From Cadophora sp. MPI-SDFR-AT-0126 (Eukaryota > Ascomycota > Leotiomycetes > Helotiales > Ploettnerulaceae): DNA of 64,000 bases. Positions within the stretch are counted from its first letter, which is position 1, and each line of letters starts with the position of its first letter. The translations under genes and the position numbers were made by a program. Below the pieces are notes generated by a model. That model worked only from the letters and a program-made list of their open reading frames with translations. It made no database searches and had not been told where the DNA came from. The stretch covers positions 1,612,001-1,676,000 of the forward strand of contig JAGMVK010000001.1 in NCBI GenBank assembly GCA_020747065.1, in the 5' to 3' direction. Shown piece by piece: positions 46,701-59,196 of the stretch.

Positions 46701-48463
46701 TTTTGGGGAATAGAGATGAAGAGTGAGAATGATGGGTGCTTGGCTGGATACAGTGTGAGATTGATGAAAGCGGGTGGGGAGAGGGAGGCTTGCAAGATGA
46801 AAGTAAGGAGAGGATGTGAGGAATAGAATGACTTTTTCTTTGCTTTTGTTGGATGATAATGTTGATAATTGCGACGTAGCTAGGATGAATATTGAGATGA
46901 TATCCTTGTTTTGGCAGCTCTAGGACAGAAATAATGTGATGGAATAAAGCATTTCTAAGCGAAAACATTTGACAGAAGAAGAGCTTGTTAAGGATGCCAC
47001 GATTGAACGCGAACGCAATAGAAACATGAAGATGCTCTTTTGTGGCGTGAACTCCGAATTTAAACGCATGCGATGCAAATCACTCGTACAATTTCGACTC
47101 TTCACTGAAAGTCGAATATGCTTTGAAGCTGCGGAGAGGACACACTCTTTTTAGAAATTCAATGTTTTTTTTTGATCAACAGCGATGAAGGAGAACCAGT
47201 GGCAGAACTTGCTCATCCATAACTCTAGAATGAAAGAAGATGAAAGTATTTACTTATCGATGACTCGGTAGACACTCTGACGTTGAGATGGACTTCGTCG
47301 TCGTCAGAATATCAACCACGATGCCCCTCGAAACGGTCATTTTGCCCGCTGTCAATGTCAATAGTGGCTTCGGTTAGTCTTCTAGCAGGCGAGCTTGGAA
47401 ATTCTCGTTCTTCGAGGATTGGGCATTATGACATCATCGATAAATGCTCAAGATGGGGGATTTGCATCGGAAGAAATACTCCTCTAAATCTTTCCCATCC
47501 CATCCCTTTAACTTCGGCACCGCCACAGAACGCCATCGCTTCCCCACAAACCACTCGGGAACAGGTGGCGCATGCGATGCAGCTAATGAGCGCCGCCTCG
47601 TCAGCCATCAGAAGTCAAACATCATTCCAAAGGGAGAGGTCTAGACTTTGCGCTAGATTCCTTGGTCATTGGTTTGAACGCGGGTCACGATTCCCGAGGT
47701 TGCAGAGATCGTCGAAAGCTTCATGAAGTCATCATCATCGATCGAGATTCATGTCGAGATGGATGGGATTGGAAATTGCAGGGCGGCGAGGATTGTCTGC
47801 CGCTGTCACAAAGTTGGATTTTCTTTGGTGCAGATGGATGGATGGGTGTCGTGTGGTCGTTGGTTAGGCGTCGAAACGCGAAGTCATGCTTGCTTTCCGA
47901 GCAGTTGATACACCAAATATATGATGTATGTTTGTACCCCCAGGACAGAATGTCCGGAATGATGATGATGGTTGCTGGGAAGACAGAGTGGATGTCTCAC
48001 ATGCACGGATCAGCACAGGGGTATGAATACAAGTACCGTACGTCAGAGCTTCATGGGATTCCCAAGTGGCATGAAAAGAATCCGCAACAACACAACCACC
48101 ATATCTCCTCCAGCAACTCTCAAATGAAGTGGGAGAATTTGAAGACAGAGAAGTCTACAAATCGAGCTTGATGACCTTCTGCCCCTGAATCGTGATACGG
48201 CATACTCCCCTGTAGACTCCCGTGAGCCGGACGATCCAATATTCAGATGTAATAGCTCCTGGTCGCCCTGGTCGCTAAACCTGGAAGGGCGGCAGCCAGG
48301 GTCAAGGATAAAAAGCGGCACTGGGGAAAATCTCCCTTGGCCATGGGAACAGCGAAGTGGAGAGAGCCACAGCTTGCTTGAACAGCTTGAGGGCAGGGAA
48401 TTGAATGAAGTGGCGTCTCTGAGAACCAATTCGTAGTAACGTGGGAATGAGGGAGATGAGACG

Positions 48464-48482
48464 AGGATGGATGGATGGATGT
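48464..48482. repeat. (GATG)n microsatellite
   Basis: Four consecutive gatg units in the upstream region of the HAM1-like gene. Confidence 0.85.
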
Positions 48483-48938
48483 ACGAAAGGTACTGTAGAG
48501 GAGACGAGAGGCGAGGAGCTCTCTCTAGCTTGATGATTATGACGTCGACAGATATTCGCATTCGCGTCAAGCTAGCTAGCCGAAGACAAGACAAAAGACA
48601 ACACGCTAGACCCTGGCTGGCAAGCAAACACCAGTAGCCACAAGGAGAGCAGGCAGGCAAGCAAGCAAGAAAACAGCGTGTCGTGTTACCATCAGATCAG
48701 GGTAAGGTCAAGGTCCAAAAAAAAAAAAGAGCCTGATCTCATCTCATTTCGTTTCGCTTCTTTTCAGTGATCTCACAAGCCAGGAGCCAGCAATCCTGCC
48801 CTGCACCTGCCTGCCCACATTACTCCATTCTGCCAACCAAGCTAGTCGTACTGTCTGTCGTACCAAGCTGGGAAGGGAAAGCACTACTACCACCACTACT
48901 ACCCAACACTTAAGACCTAACGAGTAAACACAAAGACC

Positions 48939-48998
48939 TCTGTCTCCCCACCAGCTCCCTCCCTCGCCCCCTCTCTCTCTCCCTCTTTTCCTTTCTAC
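48939..48998 (+). promoter_or_regulatory. Pyrimidine-rich promoter tract
   Basis: A nearly pure C/T stretch of about 60 bases lies 214 bp before the ATG of the HAM1-like gene. CT-rich tracts near the start site are common in strongly expressed filamentous-fungal genes. No TATA box is evident. Confidence 0.5.
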
Positions 48999-49211
48999 CA
49001 AAACACACACATCAAGATACCCAACCCTCATCCACACCACACTCGCATCCATCCAAATATCCATTCTTCATCCATTCACGCTCAACCCCGAGCTCAATCG
49101 ATTCTTCGCATTTACACATATATCGTCTGCGAGCAACACCCAGTTCCAGACTCGATCCCGTTTCATTTCTCTTTATTTCAGTGATACCCAGCCGTCGCAT
49201 TTTCATCCATC

Positions 49212-52145
49212 ATGTCGTCCTCAGGCGTCAATAGACTAACTAATGTCAAGGCCAAGGAGGAGGATGTCAACAGAAAGCTCCAGCTTTATGGCATTGCTAC
49301 CGGTACGTTTCTCGAGTGCGCATTCTAGATCGAATACTGACATTCTGCGAAGCCTTCCAAAATGGCAAGGTTCCGTCCGTAAGTCCACAATACTGTCCAG
49401 CCCTCAATTGCGCATACTAACTGGCACTCTACAGAACGAGCAGATCGATATCGCTCTCAACAGCTTCCTGAAGTCCCGTCCTATGGCCAACCCCTCCAAG
49501 AAATTGTCATCCGAAGGACGAGCCTTGGTTGCCGACTTCCGCGATGTTGTGGAGCAGGCCAAATACATGCTTCTCACCAAGAACGAGGGCAATGTTCTGC
49601 AGGATTTCATTTGGGAATCGCAGAAGATCAGCGGTGGAAATGCTACACTCCCAGGTGCTCCAGTCGACAAGGAGACTGCCAAGCAACATGGAAATGAGGC
49701 ATTGGAGGGTCTTCGAACTCTCGGCACGTTGATCATCTCTAACGGCCAATTCCGAAAGCTTTGTGAGTACTTTCGAATTTAAGTTGAGTTGCGCATCTAA
49801 CAGTTCCAGTGAACGATGCCACAATCCTCATTCGCGATATTGCTGGTGACGCTGCTTCCAATGCTGCCAATAAGATCAACCCCAACGAGGACGATCTTGC
49901 TCAAATCGACAAGCCAGCCGATGACAATACCTGGCACGACGTTCCTGATATGTCTGCTGGCAATATCAAGAAGCAAGTCAAGTCTACATACAGCAAGCAA
50001 ACTCCCCTCCACCAAGAGGATTTGAAAGCCGCTGCAGGTGACGCCAGCCAAGCTGCTCACCCAGATGGGTCTCGTGATCCAGCTGACACTGCTGCTCTTG
50101 CTCAACGCGACCAGCAACAAGGTACCAGTTCCGGACTTAATGCCGATGCTGACGTTCAGAATGCTGCTTCGACCCTCAAGCAACGTGCTTCGGAGAATGT
50201 TCCCGAGGAGACCAAGGAGAAGGGTCGCAAGACTCGTGAACAGACCAAGAACTACTTGAGCAAGAAGATGCCACAAGAACGACGTGAGCAGACTATCTGG
50301 CGCCTCAAGAAACTCGTGGTCGAGTGCCAAGGTCACCCAGACTACATGCAAGCCATTGAGACTCTTCTCAACCTTGCGGAAACTTATGCTGGCCATGCCA
50401 CTTCCCTCGGTAATCAGGCCACCGGAACAGTTAAGGGTGCTCACGGCGACGACTCCTTGAAGAAGGCTGAAGCTGATTTGCTCCTCCTAATCCAACGCTG
50501 GGCCAATGGCACCTCCACTGATGACTTGTTCGAGTCCATCAATAACATCTACCGTGATGCCGACAAGGACCCCGAGTTGAAGTCGTGGTTCAAGAACATC
50601 GATGCATATATTCGCAAGTGTCTCAAGCAGCAAGGTTACATTTTGGAAGATGCTGCCACAGAGGAGTGGAATGCTCTTTATGATCGTGGCAATTTCCTTC
50701 TCAGAGATCGTTACCGCAACCACACCGATCGTGTTGTTGATGAGGTCAAGTTCTTGGCCGACCAATTTGACAAGGACCCCCGTCAACAGACGTTTCGCTG
50801 AATCTGTCCAGAAGCTTTTCAACGATTTGGGCAACGACGAGAATGGCAAGCCGACCTTCAAGCCTCATTTGGTCAAGGATCTCACCGACGTCATCATCCC
50901 TGGCATCTTTGAATCCGTTCGCTATGTGCCGGTTCCCAGAATTGAGTATTCTGATCCAGCCATGGATGCTGTTATCGAGAACTTGGTCATCGAGAGTGAC
51001 AACTTGATGCCAAATGTCCTCGAGATCGCCAACGGTAAGTTATTCATTACTTGGTGATATTAAAGTCTAACAGCTTCCCAGATAACTACTTCAGATGGGG
51101 CCGAAAGAAGGTTGCCAACAAGAACGCCCACAGTATCATGCTCTCCATCGCTGGTGTTCAGATGGATCTACGTGATGTCTCATTCCACATCAAAAAGAAG
51201 CAAGGTTTCCCATCTATCACCGATACTGGTGTTGCTGATATCTTCCTTGGTGGAACTGGTCTGAGCTTCAAGATGAAGATGTCCACTGCTGAAAAGAAGG
51301 ATCGCCAGAACTTCTTCAAGGTTGACAAGGTTGATGTCGATGTCAAGAACTTCAATATCAAGTTGAAGCAATCCAAGCACAAGGTTTTGTTCGCCATTGG
51401 CAAGCCAATGATGCTGAAGGTCATGCGCCCAGCTCTTCAAAAGGCTTTGGAGAAGGTCATCAAGGACAAGTTCAACGAGTTCGATGCTCTGGCCTACAAG
51501 GTCAAACTCGAGGCCGATCGTGCTGTCCAGGAGGTAAGTTGTTCATATTCAGCCATCAATCGCTCTTCTAACCAGATACAGGCCAAGGAGAACCCAGAGA
51601 GTGCCCCCAACATCTACCAACGCTATGTCAATGCTCTACAGAAGCAGATCTTGCAAGGCAAGCAAAAGGCAGAGGCTGTCGTCGCCGACAAGAAGGTCAA
51701 TGTTGCCATGACCCAACATGACTCCATTTTCCCCAACATCAAGTTGCCAGGTGGTATCTCCTCCAAGGCTACAGAGTACAAGGAACTTGGCCAGAAAGGT
51801 GACACATGGCACTCTCCTATTTTCAAATTGGGCTCTGCTTCCGCATCTACCGACATTCCCCAGGCTCCAAGCGTTACTCGCAAGGAGCATTCTGTCACCA
51901 CAGGTGGTGTTCGTGGTCCTCAAAATGTCGGCAATACCCAATCCATGACGAACCAACTTCATGATCCATCTGCTCAAGCTGCTGGAACATCCACTGGCAC
52001 CTCCTTCGGAAACCAAGTTGACCAAGCACTTAACCCTGCTCCCAACAGCTCCACTACCAACGGGAACGGCTTCACCAACGGAAAGGTCGCAAATGGTAAC
52101 ACCACCCTTGGTTCCAAGAACCCAGTATTGACCGGAAGCGTTTAA
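49212..52145 (+). CDS. HAM1-like (DUF5923/DUF4449) protein with frameshift
   Basis: Fungal protein with HAM1-like N- and C-terminal domains; the C-terminal domain is related to BPI/TULIP lipid-binding folds, so lipid transfer is a plausible but unproven role. Exons are 49212-49302, 49353-49378, 49435-49762, 49810-51034, 51082-51533 and 51582-52145. In exon 4 the frame coming from the left ends at 50801. The homologous sequence continues one frame over (VNRRFAESVQKLFNDLG...), so the gene carries one extra base at or near the C5 run 50777-50781. Without that base the protein would be about 894 residues. The conserved blocks VRYVPVPRIEY, DNYFRWGRKK and MDLRDVSFHIKKK lie beyond the break. The tail is Ser/Gly/Asn-rich. 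Either the sequence or the gene is broken. Confidence 0.82.
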
Positions 52146-52777
52146 TCGACTCGAGAGTGTTGGTACTGGACCAATCGTCTTTATTTTATGAGGGTTTGAT
52201 GCTTTGATGATACCACTACCGCGTATACCAGTAGTAAAAAGTTCTGGTGATGGGGAGACATTTTCCTTTCGTCTTTGCGATGCGGTTGCATTTCATGAGT
52301 ACCCTGTGTAACTAGTCTCTTTGGGAAATTCCCTTTTACAGCGAGGTGTGATGGAAGCACAGGGGTTCCGGTCAGGAATGGGGGAATGGTTGTCTTGAGC
52401 AACAGCAGCGGCAAATAATTACTTTCCTTTGTCTGTACGAAGGATAATAGCGGCAATAAGTACCTTCAGCGATGACTTCTTGATATCCTGGCCTAAGTGG
52501 CGTGATTCCTAGCGACTTTTGTATCTCTGTTAGCAATATGAGACCAAGAAGACCATACGACACTGGTGAATTGAGAACATATTAGGCCAATAATCTAGAA
52601 GGAGGGTTACATGGAAAAGAGGACCGGATTGTTCGTCAAAATAGATATCACGTGATACAACCCCTGTCAGACTTCTCGACAAAAAATATTGAGCTTGCTC
52701 GACTTTTGGCCCATAAACATTCCCCTTTCTGCATCTCATCTCCTCTTCTCTTTTCCTTATCTCCAAAACACGTAATA
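52146..52777. other. Intergenic, HAM1-like to tuf1
   Basis: About 630 bp. The last 70 bp before the tuf1 start are C/T-rich (ctcatctcctcttctcttttc). Nothing else is recognised. Confidence 0.5.
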
Positions 52778-54247
52778 ATGCCGGCGTTTTCTCGAACACT
52801 CACTCCTTTCCTGCGGACAGCTAGGTCTGCGCTGCAGCAAGGCAATTCCGTGAGCCCGTTGCAACATGCTCTGCGACGTCGAGATGGAGGCGCTTCGGTA
52901 TTGAATGCAGCGAGATCATATGCAACTGCATTCGAGCGGACGAAGCCTCACGTTAATATTGGTATGTCCATTTCTCTTGAGCTATACTGGAGATCTTGTC
53001 TAATGCTGTGTAGGTACGATTGGCCATGTTGATCACGGAAAGGTAGGACATACTAAACTTGAAGAAAAGGAGGCGAATTGTATGGCATCCACTGACCATT
53101 GGATCTCATACAGACAACCCTCACAGCTGCCATTACCAAGCGTCAAGCAGAGAAGGGACTTGCCAGTTTCCTCGACTATGGCTCGATTGATAAAGCCCCC
53201 GAAGAGCGAAAGCGTGGTATCACCATTTCGACCGCACACATCGAGTACTCGACCGATGCCCGCCATTACTCGCACGTCGACTGTCCCGGCCACGCCGATT
53301 ACATTAAGAACATGATTACAGGAGCTGCCAACATGGACGGAGCCGTTATCGTTGTCGCAGCTTCAGATGGACAAATGCCACAAACCAGAGAGCATCTCCT
53401 CCTCGCCCGCCAGGTCGGTGTCCAGAAGATCGTTGTCTTTGTTAACAAAGTCGACGCCTTAGAAGACCCCGAGATGTTGGAGCTCGTCGAGATGGAGATG
53501 CGTGAGCTGCTCAATACCTACGGTTTTGAGGGTGATGAGACGCCCATCATCCTTGGTTCCGCCCTTTGCGTACTCGATGGCCGTCGCCCTGAAATCGGTG
53601 AGTCCAAGATCGATGAGCTTCTCGCAGCAGTCGACTCCTGGATTCCAACTCCCGTCCGTGATCTCGACAAGCCTTTCCTCATGTCCGTCGAAGACGTGTT
53701 CTCCATCCCTGGCCGTGGAACCGTCGCATCTGGCCGTGTTGAGCGTGGAACTCTCAAGCGCGACCAGGAAGTCGAACTCGTTGGTAAGGGAGACGTGCCC
53801 ATCAAGACAAAGGTCACCGATATTGAGACCTTCAAGAAGTCCTGCGAGGAGTCCCGCGCTGGCGACAACTCTGGTCTTCTCCTCCGTGGTATCAAGCGCG
53901 AGGATGTCCGCCGTGGAATGGTCATCGTGCAGCCCGGAACGACCAAGCCTCACAAGGAGTTCCTGGTTTCCATGTACGTGTTGACGAAGGAGGAGGGTGG
54001 TCGCCACACTGGTTTCCACCAGAACTACAGACCGCAGATTTTCCTGCGGACGGCTGATGAGGCGGCTGCGCTTTTCTGGCCTGAGGGAACGGAGGATGCG
54101 GATTCGAAGATGGTTATGCCCGGTGATAATGTCGAGATGAGATGTGAGATACATCAACCTGTTGCTGTGGAGGTCGGACAGAGATTCAATGTTCGTGAGG
54201 GCGGACGGACTGTCGCTACTGGATTGGTCACGCGAATCATCAAGTAA
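52778..54247 (+). CDS. tuf1: Mitochondrial elongation factor Tu
   Basis: GTPase delivering aminoacyl-tRNA to mitochondrial ribosomes. Exons 52778-52961, 53014-53042 and 53114-54247 give 448 residues. The first ~50 residues form an Arg/Ser/Ala-rich mitochondrial presequence. The mature part begins near [22 protein letters not shown] 29-nt exon encodes only [10 protein letters not shown], so the P-loop is assembled across two introns. Other motifs are RGITI (switch I), [12 protein letters not shown] (G3), NKVD (G4) and SALCVL at G5. Domains 2 and 3 are complete ([50 protein letters not shown]) and the end IIK is canonical. Intact. Confidence 0.96.
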
Positions 54248-55011
54248 AGCAACCACCTACGCTCGGCAGTCGATAGAAGGGACGGGATGGGCTTGGTGTA
54301 TGTTAGGGGTGGCGGAATTGAAGACGAAGGAAGCTTCTTTGTATAACCTTGCTTTACAGCGACTTGGGCGGGATGGATGAATGGCTGGGGGTTATGGGAA
54401 AAGGGAGTTTTCCTTCCTCATGGGCTGGCAATTTGATGAGACTCAAGTTGGAGTTCGGTTGAAATTACCGCCATTGTACATTAGATCGGATCAGGATCAC
54501 CTACTCACACCCCTCTTTCTCCTCTCTTCGGAAAAATTATGTCTTCTTACAATTACCTACTACTGTATCATAGAAGGCGTAGAAACTTTGTCGGAATATG
54601 AAAAGCTGTTATAGAAACATGACCCTGTATTGTCACTTTGAGGTTTGCGTTGCACTTGTAGAGACTTGAAGCTAATTGACTGAGTTTTATAATGTCTTAA
54701 TATTGTAATTCTCTTGTTAGAAAATTTCGAGTGAAGGAGATGAAGGCTTATTATGAAAAGCGACCTTGCAGAATCTATGCCTGAGCTGAATGATTGTAGG
54801 TAAAATTAAAAGAGAATCCAAAAGATTAAGATATAAGAAAAACTCCGATCCCAATGCCTCCCCGCGTGCTCGCTTCGAAATACAATAAACGATCTATCTC
54901 ACCTGCTCGCCCGTCAATGCTATGCAATGCAGTGCAAGTCCCAATGCAGTCTCTCACAAGCTCTCTGACCATCCATCTACCACCCAAAATACATCAAGCA
55001 TCTAATCACCA
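54248..55011. other. Convergent intergenic region
   Basis: 760 bp of 3' flanks of tuf1 and the bestrophin-like gene. The centre (54640-54850) is AT-rich. No gene is seen. Confidence 0.5.
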
Positions 55012-57491
55012 TCATACACCCCCAAAATACCCACTCGCGTTTCCCCCTCCCCCTGATCCTCCCACTCCTCCTTGCCCTACTCCTGCGCCTGTCCCTCGAC
55101 CTCCACTTCCTCCTTCGAGATCAGGACTAGTAGAACCAGGACTAATATTAGAAGATAGCCCCGATCTCGATCTCGACCCCCGTGGCTTGATCTCCATGGG
55201 ATCATCATCCGTATAAGCGCTGAACCGGCTATCTTGACGCTTTGTGCTTGGAGGTGTAGGGGTGCCTGGGTCGACGACAATGCGGATTTGGCTATTGCTC
55301 CTGACGTCCCCGTCATCATTTGCGTAGGATCTCCCTCCCATACTACCTCCTCTTTCTCTTCCACTGCCGCCACCTCCTCGTCCAGCACCGCTCGCATCCA
55401 TAAACGTACCATCCGCTTCATCCATCGAGCGCGGCGTAGCTGGAGGACCAGGGCCGCCGACGCGTGGTCGGAAGATTGAGCTGTGGTAGTTGTTGGTATG
55501 CGGATTCGAAGGGTCGATGGTGGAGGGGTTGATGTTTGTGGCTGAGGGACCTTGGGTTTGCCAGGCCGTGAGCATGGCTTCTACTTCTCTGCGGGCGTCT
55601 TCTACCACGTCGTCCATGTTGATGTCGATCTTTTCCATGCCGAAGGGGTCTTCGTAGGTTTGGGCTATGCCTTCTATGCCGTAACTGTTGAGGGAGGGGA
55701 GGGGTTGTTAGAGGAAAAGGTGAGTCAGAGGGAGAGGAGGGATGGGAATGGGAAAGGGAGGGCTTACAGTGTGAAAGCGACGAAAGCTACAAGTGGAACG
55801 GCCCACCAATTCATCTCATGTGCCATTGCGAAAGGAAGGAAAAGGCAGAAGAGAGCGAGAGTCTGTCTGTGGTGAATTCTGTTGTGTTTGGTGAGCAATT
55901 GCTTCTTCTAATAGTGGTGGGGGAACGGGCAAGAGACGCACAGATGTGCCACTGGAATTGGAACAAGTCTGATGACTTCCATTTCTCCGTATGCGGATGT
56001 GAGAGTGTTGAGTGAGGAGAGCATTGTGCCGGATGCTGCGTTGTGGAACCAGTCCCTGTAAAGTCATTTAGCACCAAAGAGACCCGTTCTTATTCTTGCA
56101 TCAAACCCCCTAGATAAACCTTGCTTCATATCTAGGAATCGTGTATGTGTTTTGCTGAGAACGAGGAAACTCACTTCTTGACGCCCATTGCAATGAACTT
56201 CTCCACAAAAGTCGCCAATTCAAGCGTCAGCCCCAACCCCCGATGCTCATATCCCTTGAACCCCGGCGGCAATAAGTCATTATACTCATCGCCCGTACTC
56301 TCTTGCCCATGGGGTCCCAGCATCGTACCAGGACTAAGTGCTACACCCCAGTCCGCACGCAGATGGTTCTTAATCGTATACAACATTGCAATGAGAATCC
56401 TGATCGTCTCGATGGTCTTGTGCTCATCAGCTCTAGCTAGAGTCACCGTACCATCGGCATTTGTATCTGCACCCATGTTTCCAATTTCCGCTCTTTCCAG
56501 TCCAAGGGAGCTTCTGGAGCCTGACAACGAGGGTTCCTTGGATCCCTTGTTACTGGGTGGATAGTTTGGGGGGAGGAGAGAGTCTTTGGATGTGGAAGAG
56601 TAAAATTGGAGTCCGTGTCTTGAGGGAGCGGGGACTAGGACGAGGATTTGCCGTGAGATGCAACGAATGGAGGTCGTTACTGTGTTGAGATGGCAGCGGC
56701 CATCCCAGAAGCGGGAGTAGGCTGTTTGGTTGCGAAAGACGAGCATGAGACCGACCACAATTGAGAGGGAGGGGATCTGATAGGTTGATTAGCTTAAGAT
56801 TGTACGAGTCTATTATTTTGTTTCAGACTTGGAAAGAATGAGAACAAATTGAGATAGTAGATATGTTAGACGAAAGAGATTGAGGACGTGGGTTAACGGC
56901 GGAGAAGAAACACAACATGGAACTTACAATGCTACTCGGCAAGTTGAAATCGCTATTGATATGTTGATTTACATATACGACGAAAGCGGCCAGCACTGAG
57001 TGAACGAAGACTGGGAAGAGAATTCCTGGATCTATGTTAAAGCTGAGAGTGGGTGCAAAAGTGGGGACAGACTTACTACCGTGGATGGAACCCTTCCAAA
57101 AGCGCAGAACGAGAGGCCATCTGTTTGACTGTCAGTTTTTGTCCTTGAGATAGATACATGGTGACTTGTTGGGGGAATTTGGGAGTTGAGAGCTGGGAAC
57201 GGAATGAGGAGAAAGGTTAGTAAGGGGGGTCTATTTACTCACCGTCTCGCCTTCTTGCGGGAGCTGTTCGCGAGAGGACTGGTAGATCCAGGGTCAGCAT
57301 CAGCATCTCAACCCTGATCTTAAGCAAGCCTCATCTCTTCAGAAAGCGATCTCCGGAAAGAATATATTCTCGTCGCATGATATCATTTGCACGCGGAGAG
57401 AAAACATACTAAGTAGCTGTTCTCCTCCTTGATTTATCGGAAACAAAACCCCGAGGGAGCATAGACAACTGACGTGCGAACGAGAGAGGCA
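55012..57491 (-). CDS. Bestrophin-like anion channel (UPF0187)
   Basis: Fungal member of the bestrophin/RFP-TM family of chloride or anion channels. Minus-strand exons are 57243-57278, 57080-57120, 56928-57025, 56175-56776, 55942-56055, 55768-55878 and 55012-55684, with a tentative first exon at 57469-57491. All phases fit, giving 565 residues. Conserved elements are RRWPLVLRFWKGSIH, the first membrane helix ILFPVFVHSVLAAFVVYV, the pore-proximal SLSIVVGLMLVFRNQTAYSR followed by FWDGR, then EMEVIRLVPIPVAHLIHHRQ and TYEDPFGMEKIDINMD near the end of the domain. A long insert with acidic and Ser-rich sequence lies between helices 2 and 3. The C-terminal ~170 residues are Gly/Ser/Pro-rich and disordered. 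The first exon uses a weak GTTGTC donor and is the uncertain part. Confidence 0.85.
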
Positions 57492-58203
57492 TCTTGAATG
57501 AATCAAATCAGAAAGCTCTGCTTTCCATAACTTGTTGTGAATGATTGTGGTTGAAGAAAAAGGGTATTGGATTCTCGAGGGTTCGAAAAAGGAAGTCGTA
57601 GCCTTGCATGCCTTGGCCAGGGCTCGGAATGGGGCGGATTCGATTGGATTGGATTGGATTCGGTGTCATGAAACAAGGCATGACCAAGAGAACTGTGCTG
57701 GGATTTTGTTTTTCCACCCTGGTTCGGAAAAGAATTGTTTTCACTATCTGTAGCGGGTTTCTGAGTTGGCAGATGGAGCGATAGTACTCAGGTGGCATTT
57801 CCTAATACTAATGCATTCACAGAACATTGTTGTTCATGAGGAGAGATCTAGAATTACAACATAGGCTTAACGCCTTCAAAACATACCCTCCTGATATGCA
57901 GCCTTTCGTCCTTCCATCGATACACACGTTGATATACAATACAATCATTTCATCCGACCATTCGGTCCATGTCTGAGGCATGCTGTTAGCCTGCGTCCGG
58001 CGAGAAAGATGTCAGAGAAATTCAAGGTGGCAATTGTGCTGTACTCAGGGAATGTGTAACAGTTGAGAAGTCGACATAGGCCGGAGCCGTCCGGGTTGGA
58101 ATCTCTCAAAGTTTATCATCATAGCAAGGGCCGAAGCAAAGTAAAGAAATGGATGCTTACCTAGCTTGCCATGAATTCCTGTTGATTATGATCCGTTCCG
58201 TTG
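57492..58203. other. Intergenic, bestrophin-like to tom22
   Basis: 710 bp upstream of the bestrophin-like gene. It contains a short GGATT tandem repeat at 57636-57660 and no recognisable gene. Confidence 0.5.
57636..57660. repeat. (GGATT)n pentanucleotide repeat
   Basis: Five consecutive ggatt/cgatt units in intergenic DNA. Confidence 0.8.
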
Positions 58204-58763
58204 TTACAAAGCCGGTTGCGATTGTTGCGCACCGAGTTGAGCGTTCAAATTACCGGCAGCAGAGCCAGAAAGGAGCTTTTACGATGTCAGTATTCTGCAG
58301 TGCAACGCTGTGTAGGGAAGGGTAAGTTACCCCTTCACCCGCCTCACGCATTCTCATTTCCTTTTCCATCTCGACCATCTGCTGCTCCTCTGCAAAAGCC
58401 AAAGCCCACGGCACACCCAGTAACAGCGCACTCGTGCTTACAACCCACAACGTCTTGCCACTGAACAGAAGACCTGACTTGATCCAACTTGTGGTCGTCT
58501 CGACCTTGTTGGAGATGTAGGACCGTGTTGTCGGAGGGACCATGTCTCGAAGGGCAAGGAGCCGTTCTGCAAATGATTCTTCATCGGCAATGTTATCTTC
58601 GTCATCAGATGAGATCTCCGAGTCTAAACTGGACGTTAGCAGATGGCATGCGATGCAGTGAGCTGGTGGGCAAACCAGTATCGGTGTAGTAGTCGTCCTC
58701 GTCCGATGGTCCAGCTTGCTTTGTCTCGAAGGACTCATCCTCAACTTCTACTAATTCGACCAT
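58204..58763 (-). CDS. tom22: Mitochondrial import receptor Tom22
   Basis: Central receptor of the TOM complex in the outer mitochondrial membrane. Exons 58676-58763, 58331-58623 and 58204-58275 give 150 residues. The N-terminal cytosolic domain is strongly acidic (MVELVEVEDESFETK..., SDDEDNIADEESF) and binds presequences. The conserved FAERLLALRDMVPP precedes a single membrane helix (TLWVVSTSALLLGVPWALAF), followed by the intermembrane-space segment EEQQMVEMEKEMRMREAGEG. Both introns join in phase. The last exon encodes LLSGSAAGN... and the stop. It was chosen because the AAAG acceptor at 58276 gives a Gly/Ala/Gln tail like other fungal Tom22 proteins. Confidence 0.92.
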
Positions 58764-59196
58764 TGTGATGGCTAATGTGGAAGGCGGTAGAAAGATGTGA
58801 GAGGTGTACTTGGGGCGCGATGAGTTGATGGACGTGAGTGTTGATGCTCTGTACTAAATCAGTTGTCCCTTTCGAGCTTGGAATCGACAACTTTTTTGGC
58901 TCATCCTTGCTCTGCGCTAAGGACTTGGCGCTGAGGACAAATCTCGTGATTTCGTGTTAGATTCGGGAACAACTTCGCCACGAACTCTTTTTCGCGACCG
59001 TCCCAGTCAGTTGATGTAATATCTGGATTGAAACTATAATGTAATATCTAGTGGACTGGTGCCAATGTCAAGAGCGAAGAGGGACTGCTTAAATCTCGAC
59101 TTCGACTGGGAAATTGCTGATTTTGAGAAGTACATCACAGTCAGGTAACCGGTGCCATCATAATGGGATCTTCACCCAAATGTCATTCCTCCTCTG
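58764..59196. other. Upstream flank of tom22
   Basis: About 430 bp. It is the tom22 promoter side and borders the decayed gene. Nothing distinct is seen. Confidence 0.45.

Larger units (their letters stand above)
46701..49211. other. 2.5 kb gap and leader of the HAM1-like gene
   Basis: No recognisable gene. It contains tetranucleotide repeats (GATG near 48464-48482, GCAG/GCAA near 48649-48670), a poly-A run of about 12 at 48718 and a long pyrimidine tract at 48939-48998. The last ~400 bp are probably promoter plus long 5' leader. Confidence 0.5.

Noticed and set aside
53459..54256. 265-codon minus-strand ORF opposite tuf1
   Set aside because: Antisense shadow caused by codon bias in the highly expressed EF-Tu gene.
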